From the NCBI GenBank assembly GCA_963969345.1, contig OZ017770.1, positions 4,225,246-4,289,245 on the forward strand: a stretch of 64,000 bases of DNA. The letters are read 5' to 3'. Made by a program: the position numbers and the translations under genes. The notes beneath the pieces were generated by a model that saw only the letters and a list, made by a program, of their open reading frames with translations, searched no databases and was not told the origin of the DNA. Below are positions 19,667-28,967 of the stretch, one piece after another. The DNA comes from Turbatrix aceti (Eukaryota > Nematoda > Chromadorea > Rhabditida > Panagrolaimidae). How positions within the stretch are numbered: the stretch's first letter is position 1; the number at the start of each line of letters is the position of its first letter.

Positions 19667-21991
19667 ATGAAGTTTGTCGCTCAGCTCTTCCTGGTTGTTG
19701 CTCTACTGTCTACGCAGTTGGTAAGAAAGGACCCATGCATATGTATCTTGTTCTAATTTTTTTTGCATGCAATTTTAGGGCTATGCCAGGTCTGTCGAAG
19801 GAGCAGTCAACGACGCAGGTGATGCCATTCAAAATGCAGCCGCCGATACTCGTGATGCTGCTAGCAGTGCCGCGACAGCCGCCGGACAGGCGATTAATGA
19901 CGCAGGAGACGCTGTCGATCGCGGTCTAAACCGTGCGGGAAGAGCGGCTGGTGATGCTGCGCGCACAGTTCGTGACACTGCCGGCGAGGTGATTGATGAT
20001 GCAAGCAACACTGCCAGCAAGGGTATTGACAACGCCGCAAATGCTGCTTCCGACGCTGCCGGAGCTGTTCGAGACAGCGCTGGTCGTTTGGTTGACAGTG
20101 CGGGCAATGTTATCAACGAAGCTGGAAATGCCGCAGCCGATGGTGCCAACGCAGCGGGAGAACACATCTCAAATGCCGCCGGCGCAGTCCGTGATTCGGC
20201 CGGACGCCTCGTTGATAGCGCAGGCAACGTTATTAGTGACGCCTCTGATGCTACCAAGCAAGGACTCCAGAATGCCGGTGAGGCAGCTTCCAACGCTGCT
20301 GCTGGAGCACGGGATTCTGCTGGTCGACTGGTTGACAGTGCTGGCAACGTCATTAACGACGCTGCAAGCAGCGCAGGTGACGCAGCAAACACCGCCGGTG
20401 AAAACGTTCGTGAAGGTGCCGATCGCGTTCTCGAGGGAACTGGAAACGTGATTCAAGGTATCGGCGAAGTAGCTTCTAACGCGGCCGGAGCTGTTCGCGA
20501 CGGTGCCGGTCGGCTTGTCGACAGTGCCGGCAATGTCATCAGCGACGCCGCCGATGCCACCAAGCAAGGCCTCCAAAGCGCCGGTGAAAGCGTTTCAAAT
20601 GCCGCTGGTGCTGTTCGTGATGGCGCAGGAAACGTAATTCAGGGTGCCGGAGAAGCAGCTTCTGACGCCGCCGGTGCCACCTGGCAAGGAGCCAAAAATG
20701 TCGGAAGCGCTGTTGGTGAAACCGCTTCAGATGCCGCTAGTGCTGTTGGTGATGCCGCTGGAGCTGTTCGTGATGGAGCTGGTCGACTTGTTGACAGCGC
20801 CGGCAACGTGATCAGCGACGCAGCCGATGCCACCAAGCAAGGCCTCCAAAGCGCCGGCGAATCTGCGTCAAACGCTGCTGGAGCTGTTCGTGATGGAGCT
20901 GGTCGACTCGTCGACAGCGCTGGAAATGTTATCAGCGACGCCGCCGACGCCACCAAGCAAGGCCTCCAAAGCGCCGGTGAAACTGCGTCAAACGCCGCTG
21001 GAGCTGTTCGTGATGCAGCTGGAAACGTCGTTGAAGGCGCTGGAAATGTTGCAAGCGACACTGCCGATGCGACCAAACAAGGACTTCAGAGCGCCGGAAA
21101 CGCTGCTTCTGACGCTGCGGGCGCAGTCAAGGATGCAGCTGGACGAGTCGTCGACGGTGCAGGAAATGTCATCACTAGCGCTGGTGATGCTATCAGCAGC
21201 GCAGGAAGTTCTATTTCCGAGGCTGCTGGTGCTGCTCATGATGACGCCGGTCGGCGTTTGGACAGTGCTGGAAACGTGATCTCAGACGCCGCAACCCAAG
21301 CAAGCGAAACAGCTTCCGATGCCGCATCTGCCGTTAGTGAGACTGCCAGCAACGCCGGATCAGCTATCAAGGAAGGTGCCAGCAGCGCTGTCGATGCCGT
21401 CAGCGGCACGGCCAGCGATGCCGCTGATGCAGTCAGTTCTGCTGCCAGTGATACGGTCGAAAACCTTAAACAAGGCGCGGGCAAGGCTGGTGAGGCTGCA
21501 GGTGAAGCCGTGGACGCTGCTGGCGAAAAAGCTGATCAGGCAGCAGAAAATGTCGCCGACGCTACCAACAAGGCCGCGGAGGACGTCAAGGAAGGAGCTG
21601 AAGCCGCCGGTGAAAAAACCGATGAAGCGGTCGACGAGGGTGGAAACATCATTACCCGTGCCGGAAGTGCTATCGGTAAATTAATTATTTTCTTTAAACT
21701 TGTTATGAACTAATGCCATTACAGGTAGTGCAGCAGGAAGCGTTCGAGATGGAATTGTCAGCGTAGCCACCACCGTTGGTATGTCTATGGCCTGTGTGGT
21801 AACTGCAAGCATTTTGCTGGGTTGAATGCATTTCTCACTTCTATTTGTTATAAATATCCTAATCGTGTGTGCTCATGAATACTTATCACGATTAACCAAG
21901 TTTGCTTTTTTATCCACTCAAATTTGCCCACTTCTAACGTGCTTTTCTCAATTCAGGTCAAAAGATCCGTGATCTGGCAAGCCGGCGCTAG
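19667..21991 (+). CDS. Secreted LEA-like (group 3 type) repeat protein
   Basis: Exons 19667-19720, 19779-21675, 21725-21778 and 21957-21991 give 679 residues. Exon 1 is exactly a signal peptide (MKFVAQLFLVVALLSTQL). The rest is almost only Ala, Gly, Asp, Ser, Asn, Val, Lys in repeats such as GLQSAGESASNAAGAVRDGA and GRLVDSAGNVISDAADATKQ. In the middle they recur with a 40-residue (120-bp) period; compare 20761 with 20881. The register predicts amphipathic helices as in LEA group 3 proteins, which are disordered in water and fold on drying, stabilising proteins or membranes. There is no cysteine in the repeats. A secreted LEA-like protein would act in the extracellular or secretory space. Identity as LEA rests on composition and periodicity; perilipin/apolipoprotein-like helical proteins are an alternative. 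The last exon may instead be read through to 21825 (see separate entry). Confidence 0.85.
20461..21060 (+). repeat. 120-bp tandem coding repeats of the LEA-like gene
   Basis: Segments beginning GAGCTGTTCGTGATGGAGCT recur at 20761 and 20881 (offset 120) and in variant form at about 20488 and 21001. Blocks reading GCCACCAAGCAAGGCCTCCA recur at about 20557, 20829 and 20949. Repeats are all in the same frame and diverged mostly at third positions. Confidence 0.8.
21725..21825 (+). CDS. Alternative last exon of the LEA-like gene with hydrophobic tail
   Basis: If the donor at 21779 (GTATGT) is not used, the exon continues to TGA at 21823-21825 and adds MSMACVVTASILLG, a hydrophobic tail after VSVATTVG. 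If it is used, the acceptor TTCTCAATTCAG at 21956 joins a short exon encoding QKIRDLASRR. Frame is kept in both. The two forms would thus differ in a hydrophobic versus a charged C-terminus. Confidence 0.5.
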
Positions 21992-22081
21992 AATGTCGAG
22001 AGTTCGCTTCTTCCTACCTCTTTTGCCAATCAAACGCTTTTGTGCCTCGCAAACCATTTGCTTGATGTTTACCCAAATCAG

Positions 22082-22087
22082 AATAAA
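22082..22087 (+). terminator. Poly(A) signal downstream of the LEA-like gene
   Basis: AATAAA about 90 nt after the TAG of the spliced form. A second one lies at 22169-22174. Confidence 0.5.
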
Positions 22088-22938
22088 TGTGTATATTCCT
22101 CGTATATTTCCCCCCTAGCATTTTATTTGCATTACATGTCATTTTTTGTTTTTTTGTTGCGTTGTGAAAATAAATCGGTTTAAGATAGAAAATCTGACTT
22201 AGTCGATTCTGATGGCAGACATCTTACAGTATTATTTTTCTTAAGGTCGGCTAATGACGTTCATAATTCTTTTTTATATTATATATATGGAAAAATAAGT
22301 GTCACTGAGCTGCAATTCAAAGAATGATCATATATTGATAAAATTTTATACGTTGCTTAAAATAAGAATGATGACATCGCAAATGTTAATTTTTTAACGG
22401 CACTTTCAAACAATGCAAAACATTAAAATAAAGTAAAGTTTATAATTTTTAGAAAAATTTGATTTATAATCACGTCCATAGTTTTAACAATTTGTGTGAT
22501 TAGTCATTATTTTTAACTCCCCCACATAAACTGCACAAAGCCACGTGAAAATAAAGATGCCGCCTTCAGCCCAAATATGTATATTAAAAGAACCCGGATT
22601 ACTAAAACAAAGAAGGAGGAACAGATTATGCATAAAAATTTGCCCCCGTTGCTACTGTTTTTAGAATTGTAGCACACGTCATTCAGGTGATTATGAGGCA
22701 ACAGAACGTGTGCATTGTTGACGAGATTATTTACTGCGCAGGAGTATATTGTTTACCGTCATCCGGAAGTTAAGGTATGAGATTGTTGAAGGCTACCTTG
22801 ATGCGACCTGTCATCGTTTCCCGTTTCCCTCGATGACTCGACCCATTCCAACCTGCTTCACTTTTCGTAAACTACCATTTGAAAGGTCGTTGGTTGTTTT
22901 CAATTTTTTCAATCAACATCGAGGTTGAATCGTTAGTC
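22088..22938. other. AT-rich intergenic region
   Basis: About 850 nt between two same-strand secreted-protein genes. A second poly(A) signal at 22169 is the only recognisable element. Confidence 0.5.
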
Positions 22939-23819
22939 ATGCTTCCTTTGCCACTGATCATTAGTTTCGCAATCACCTTTATTGGTGCAACGGTATGCAT
23001 GTTTTTACAACCCTTTTTATGTATCGTGTCCTTTTCAGACAGCTCAGTACGACAACAATCAACCCAACGTTCAGCCGTATTATGACAATCAACCATACGA
23101 GCAGAAGCTGGCGCAGGGGATTAATCAACATGTTGACAATTGGGCCAATGACATTAGCAGTTTTAGTGAGAATGAGCCGATCTCTGGATTGGTCTGTAGT
23201 GTTTTGTTTTTAGGAGACGGGGCCTCAAGCTACAGCGATGCAGCAAAGCAAAAGTTGTTCGGAGCCGGACAAAGCATTCGTAAGCGGATTTATCGTGCTT
23301 TTTCTGAGATTGCGTCTCTTCTTTTGTTTCTTTTCTCTATCACCTGTGTGCCTTGCAGATGAGGCTACGAAGCATCTTAGTGGTCAAGCAAAAGATTGGT
23401 TCTCCGAAAATGTAAATCACATACAGAAGGCAGTTGGTAACGCTGCTAAAGGATTAGGTGTGCTTTATCTTTAGCTTCTTTTCTATTTATTTTCAAATTG
23501 CTTGAAAATAATTCCAGACAAAAATGACGTAGTACTTTTAAAGGACTTTTATTCCAGAAAATACGGCTTCTAATGCCGCTCACCGTGTGGCCGACTTTGG
23601 AAGCGGCGTCTATAATGGCGTGAGTTCCGGTCTGGGTAACGCTGGAGAGGCAATCGGTCGGTGACATGCATCAAAATTATGACAGACAAATTGCATATTT
23701 TAGGCAACGCCGGGCACTTTGTCTATTCCGGAGCGAGTCACACGTGGAACGCTGCGGAAGACAGGGTCGGTAACAAACTCGTGGCAGTCGGCAACAACTT
23801 GCGCAACGACAATCAATAA
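22939..23819 (+). CDS. Small secreted protein with one amphipathic repeat per exon
   Basis: Six exons (22939-22992, 23039-23165, 23214-23279, 23359-23457, 23558-23656, 23704-23819) give 186 residues. Exon 1 is exactly an 18-codon signal peptide (MLPLPLIISFAITFIGAT). Mature protein starts AQYDNNQPNVQPYYDNQPY and then carries helical segments such as DAAKQKLFGAGQSI, GQAKDWFSENVNHIQKAVGN, NAAHRVADFGSGVYNGVSSG and GNAGHFVYSGASHTWNAAED. Exons 4 and 5 are both 99 nt, exon 3 is 66 nt, and introns 2-5 interrupt codons after the first base, so exons could be duplicated without breaking frame. The 23657 donor (GTCGGT) is weak. Exon 1 length and phase equal those of the LEA-like gene just upstream, suggesting a distant paralog. 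Function unknown; secreted helical protein of LEA or lipid-binding type is a guess. Confidence 0.75.
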
Positions 23820-24008
23820 TCGACGATCCCTCATTTCTTAAATCATGATTCTCTTCAAACTGTCGCGTAAAACAGCATAGCATTTAATGATTTGTACATT
23901 GAAATGATACTGCAATCACTGATATTTGTAGACTGAGTAAGTATACATACATTGGCATGCATAAATTATGTAAATTCGAAAAAAACCGGTTTGATGCATA
24001 CAACAAAG

Positions 24009-25628
24009 TTAAAACAGAGACACCGCAATCGTAAAAATAATCATTGGAATGGTGAGCGAGGAAATAAAAGCCGAATTCTGAGGAGCTGGCTGAACGACTT
24101 CGAGAACGTCAACGAGAAGTTGGTCTTTATCAACAGGAATATCACCCGCCTGTGCTGTTTTTTCCAATCCACAAGCTGACGGCCAGTTGGTAATCGCTTT
24201 TGGCTGCATATACGAAATGAGATCCTTAACCGGAATCCAGTTATCTGTTGACGTAAGATTTTGTAGTTCGTCGTTGTAAACTGCCTATAATTCGTAACTT
24301 CTGTGTCATCGAAAACAAATTCCAACAAATTTACTTGCCTTTTCGATTATATGTTCGTCACCGTTTCTCATTGGCTCGTGGTACAGGATTCTGGCTTCCC
24401 AAACAGGACTATCTCGAACTTCAATAACAAATCCAGCACCTGTTTCGACGCGGTCTATCACGAGACCAATACTCGACATCGTGGACATGGTTATTTCAGT
24501 GTGGGATATAAATCCCAGCAGCTTAGGGCTTTTTTCAGTTTTGTTAACCACGTCATTGAGGAGGTCTATCAATTTTGTAATCCATACACCTGACATTAAA
24601 TGCGAGCATTTTTCAGTTTTTGCACATTGAATATATGGAAATTCCCCTGAAAAGCAATACTAATACCTGTGCACGCCAAATATAGCTTACTAAAAGGCAG
24701 CAGCTGCTCATAGAGGGACAAATCCTCGGAGCCATCCGCGTGCTTGACTTCTGTGAGCCACGGGGGCAATGTGCTGTTGTGCCGAAGCTAAAATAAATCG
24801 TAAAGACGTCAAAAACTGTTTACACTCCTCACAAATTGGTTGATGTTATCAGCGACTTTAGCGGCGGAATCTAATGACGCGTTCCACCCCGTATTTTCCT
24901 TAATGACCTCAAGCAGCGGCATGCTTTTGTTCAACGCATCAAACATTTCCGGTAGCGTTTCTTCTGTGATCGGCCGATAAGCTGCAACACTTTTCCGTCG
25001 AAAAAAATAAACATCAAAAATGTTTAACGTTTTCACCTTTGTCGCTTTCAGGACAGGCAACTGCGAACATGCGAAGCATGGGGTCGTCAATGGTGTAGGG
25101 AATCGGAGACCAATCAAGAGCTAGATTCCAGACAGCAAACGATCGAGGAGGATAGATTCCTGCCAACGTTGTTTGCAGTGTCATTTGACAACGATTCGCA
25201 CCACTGGTATAGAAGACGGCTTCGGATGGAAAATAATTAGGGCTGACAAGGTTTCCGACAAAAGATCGGATCTCACGACCGAGTGCATAAGCTTGCCTCT
25301 TACCAAACTGTAAATCAATAATTAAGATTTGAAAAATATGAGTCACAGAAAGATATCAACGACTTACTGCAGTAAGTTCAGACGCGCCTTCGATGCCGTA
25401 TATGCCTTTCGATTCCCTCAGAAAAGTCCCCGGATTTCTGTCACCATGTCGTGCACCAAAAATAACAAGTTTTGTGCTGCGATCACGCTTGACAGTTCGG
25501 CGAGTTACCACGACCGGCGACGACACAGAAGGCAAGGACTCCGTCGACAGCTGCCTTGTAAATGTCGTCAATTCGTCATCCAGCGACGAAGCAATAGCCA
25601 CCAAAACTAGCAACAAGACGCTACGCAT
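24009..25628 (-). CDS. Histidine-type acid phosphatase, secreted or membrane-anchored
   Basis: Six exons (25628-25368, 25307-25037, 24981-24833, 24787-24667, 24589-24335, 24280-24009) give 442 residues. It has a signal peptide (MRSVLLLVLVAIASS), the histidine-phosphatase signature RHGDRNP at 60-66, and downstream FGKRQAYALGREIRSF typical of the clade. The second catalytic motif, usually HD, reads SHTE with His297. The Glu at +2 recalls the HAE motif of inositol-polyphosphate phosphatases and could act as proton donor. A hydrophobic tail (FISSLTIPMIIFTIAVSLF) ends the protein, suggesting a membrane or GPI anchor. Such enzymes hydrolyse phosphomonoesters in the gut lumen or lysosome. At the exon 5/6 junction a GT donor with the AG at 24281 keeps frame; a GC donor four bases earlier paired with the other AG would also keep frame. 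Confidence 0.9.
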
Positions 25629-26691
25629 GACTGACGAGAATCACAAATAACAAAATTCAAGATACTTCCAGGTTTAAACGACGGGGAACAGGGAAGTGAC
25701 GGTGAGGACCAGTTTTTGTTTTTGTTGCAAGAGGGGAACCGTTTGGAAGTAAATCACAATTAATACAAGTTAAACAACAGTTTACAAATTTCTTTACAGC
25801 CTTACATAAATTTGCTTTGAAAATCGCAGCATGGAGCAGTGAAGGTCGTGTAAAATTGTGCACACGGACGTGACACGTAATGGTGATCAGTTGAGATGGA
25901 CAATGTGTTCGCGTTAATTAAAACGATATTGATGTCAGCGATAAATCACATTTCTCATTTCAAAATTTGATTTTGAAAAAACAAAAACAGCTGGGACGGG
26001 TAAAAATAATAGAAACAATAATGTTTTTAAAATCAAGGCAAAACAATCGACTGCTGAACAAAACCCGCAGCAAGTAGTTCGCACTTGCTGTCGACTGGTT
26101 CGATCAAGACAAGTTCTTTTTGACAAAAATGAATTTTGTGGTGGGGGGGGAATGCTGAGATTTAGGGGTCTACTGCCTGCCTTGCGTTGCACGCGTCGTT
26201 CGACCGGCTTTGCAAATGACAATACTGTTTTTTTTGACCGACCACTGGAGTCGGAGCGATTACCATCGGAACAATAGTATTCGTGTCATCTCTTAACCCA
26301 AACACGCTAACCACGTCCATCCAGGTTTATGTTCGGTCTCTTACCACATTCTGGCTCTTAAGTGAGTTTGTCAATAAACCTCGTGCGCGAGCACCAACGA
26401 AATTGAGGACCTGCTTGCCCTTGACATTTCGATCAGTCCAGTTATTATGTTTTTTTTCTGTTTTCCAGAGAGCACTGCTTTAGAAATTCCTCTGAGGTTC
26501 AATTTGTTTTCGTTTCTGCGAGTGAATGTTAAAAAGTAAAAATGCAAAACATTGATACGGATTCATAATGATTTTATTTGACTAGAATACTTATCGTGTC
26601 ATCAGAGAGAATGAGGCATATTTGGCGCAAATACGAATCTATTTAGAAGCAGAATTTTTTAGATCTTACATTTTAGGGCATCGGTCCACAA
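25629..26691. other. Intergenic region
   Basis: About 1.06 kb. Short frames on both strands between 26280 and 26480 lack splice context or start/stop logic. A GTGGGGGGGG tract lies at 26139-26150. No gene supported. Confidence 0.45.
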
Positions 26692-27019
26692 TTATATATA
26701 AAAGTTCATCATGTTTTCAGTGCCGTCTTCTTCATTATTCCACCATTGTGACATGCCCAGGATTGGTTGCTTCAGCATATGACTAATACTGCTGCGACGC
26801 AGACGATCTTCGAAGGGTAGTACGTCCGCTCGACGCTGCCGCTGATAGTTGTCATTAACTAAAAATTTAAGAAATTTATATGATTCACAAAAAAATAGGT
26901 GACTTACGTGCAGCTTTGTTGATACCGGAGCGATGCAGCTTGACCAACACGTATCCGTCGCATGTATGTAGGAGAGCCAAGGTTAAGGCTAGCAGTACGA
27001 TGACAAAACAGTTGGTCAT
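26692..27019 (-). CDS. Small secreted protein or peptide precursor (92 residues)
   Basis: Two exons (27019-26908 and 26858-26692) with GTAAGT donor and TTTTTAG acceptor give 92 residues. MTNCFVIVLLALTLALLHTCDG is a clear signal peptide. The mature part begins YVLVKLHRSGINKAAL. A multibasic site QRQRR precedes ADVLPFEDRLRR, then SSISHMLKQPILGM and an acidic-aromatic tail ending MMNFYI. Arg-rich sites could be convertase sites of a peptide hormone precursor. Alternatively the hydrophobic/basic start resembles the propeptide of pepsin-like proteases, which would make this a truncated remnant. There is no GKR amidation site. It lies next to two peptide-receptor-like GPCR genes on the same strand. 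Confidence 0.55.
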
Positions 27020-27612
27020 GTTCTCGTAACACCCTGTAAGCCTGAAAATGTACAGTCAAATAATTTTAAATCTTGAAGCAACCACGGATTTATGCCCTTT
27101 TACGTCACGCCAAGGGAGTTATTATGAACTTTATAGCCCATAAAATATTTCACAAACTAAACTACAATATTTAACATTTTATTATATCCCAGAAATGTCC
27201 GCGGTCTAAACGGCAAGTGTGAGCTCACATTCACCGGCACGGAATTCCTTAAGTACTGTGGCGAAAGATGTGGTAAAGGTACTTAATCACAACCGCTTTA
27301 CCCGCCGCCCCTTTATCATACACTCTTTGGCAGACAGACGACTGGGATTAGCTTCAACCTCTATCCTTATTCCGTTTATTTCTTCTGAATTAATTGTACA
27401 AAAAACAAGGAAGACAAAGTAGGAGTCTCATCCCATACTTTTGTAGCGAACATCTCGGAATAAAATCTCTGATTAATGAATAGTTTATGTAGGATGCTGT
27501 CCGCGTATTTCATAAGCATTTTGTAGTGAGCAACTTATTCATGTGACAGATTTTTTTTTCTGTAGTGCGGTATGTATATGTATGAAAGAAAGTAGACTCA
27601 GTATTCATATAT

Positions 27613-28967
27613 TTATTGTGCCCCTTTCATTATCTGTGAGTAAAACGAATTTCTGAAGTCTGGAGATGCCATGAGATATACAAAAAAGTTCGCTGTTGCG
27701 TTGAAGACCACCAAGAAGTTTCCAATGTCGATTAGGGCCATATGAAGGAAGCGAGGTATTAGACTAAAGCATGACGTTTTTTTGAATCAGTTCAGAAAGC
27801 TACTTACGACCCGAGTACTTCACTTATGTTAGCCATTATCGAAATGGAGTTACACATAAGAAAGAGGAACACAATCGAGATTAACATGGCGGTTTGAGTC
27901 GGTTGATCTGAAAAAGTATATTCTTAAGTCGTCTGATACTTTTTTCCTAACGTCACTTACCACCAGTAGAACGCTCATCACTTTCCAGGTTTATCTGTTT
28001 AAAGATTAAATTTCCTTCTTCGTCTTTAATGGAGTGAGGTGTTTCATCAGCATAGCATACCGGATAGAGCTCGACGTTTGCCTTTCTTGCATTTTGTTTT
28101 GTTGCAATTATGATTGCAACTGTTAGCATCAGTAAGAAGGTAAAAGGTCCGATAACGTAAAAGAATGTGTACATAATGCCCCTGAAAAACATGTCATTTT
28201 GCTATTTTTGTCCGGTACAGGCATCGACAACAATGAAAACTATTACATACTTGTAAGCTGTTATGTAGAACGAATTTAGCCGCAACTGCGTCGGACACAA
28301 TTCAAAAAGTTCCACGTGTTTAGAATTATCGTAGCACCATCGTGGCCGAAGTTCATAGAACAATACGGCATTGTATAAAGCGGAAAATATAACCAATATC
28401 ATGAGAATCTTATTTGCTTGTCTGATTGTGTTGTATTTAACCTGATGATTTTTGATCCTTTCGCACCTGAAAAGAATTTAACCATATTCTCAGGCTTCTG
28501 ACGTCTATGTAATTTCCTACTGTGATACTCCGATGAAGCCGTCTATTCCTGCGAAAACTGTGATGTACACGCTGAGCATTTGAAAGAACAGACCAAATGG
28601 AATTACAAATGGCAAAACATGGACAAAAAATTGATCCAACTCATGATTGAGGGGTCGAAAAGAGTCTCCGCATATGATAAAGATTCCAGACATGCATATC
28701 CCTGAAAAAAAAGTACGATGTATTAGGTAGACTTAATTTTTTGCTAAGCATACCAAAATCGCTGATGGATAAGGCGAATAAATACTGGCTTGCAGACGTA
28801 CATTTCTTAATCGAGAATATTCGAATATTATAGAAATTAGCCACGACTCCCACAAGGCATACGACAGGAAGGGCACAGACAATTACGATGAAGTTAAACA
28901 GGTTGGAGTCATCGTGTTTTGCCGAACACGTGCAGATTGTGATGCTGTCGTTGTCATTGCTGTTCAT
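27613..28967 (-). CDS. Rhodopsin-class GPCR, FMRFamide-receptor-like
   Basis: Six exons (28967-28754, 28701-28521, 28466-28251, 28181-27961, 27907-27808, 27763-27613) give 360 residues with seven hydrophobic segments. TM1 includes NFIVIVCALPVVCLVGVVANFYNI. TM2 has QYLFALSISDFG, with the conserved LxxSD. TM3 has FFQMLSVYITVFAGIDGF. TM7 has DIGNFLVVFNATANFFVY, the NSxxNFxxY form found in nematode FMRFamide/FRPR receptors, and is followed by SPDFRNSF. The DRY box after TM3 is DGF, so the usual Arg is missing. Likely a neuropeptide receptor in the plasma membrane; ligand unknown. The paralog at 31561-32815 shares the codon-interrupting intron after (A/V)YK and the LIDIGN(F/V)LVVFNA segment. Confidence 0.88.

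Noticed and set aside
20461..21060. CRISPR-like regular repeats
   Set aside because: The 120-bp units are in-frame coding repeats of the LEA-like gene in an intron-containing eukaryotic locus; no constant repeat/variable spacer pattern.
19829..21484. Several Ala/Ser-rich minus-strand frames
   Set aside because: Mirror readings of the LEA-like repeats; no start or splice logic.
23514..23557. Alternative acceptor TTCCAG near 23517 in the small secreted gene
   Set aside because: Using it brings an in-frame stop or loses the repeat; the acceptor ending at 23557 keeps frame and restores a 99-nt exon.
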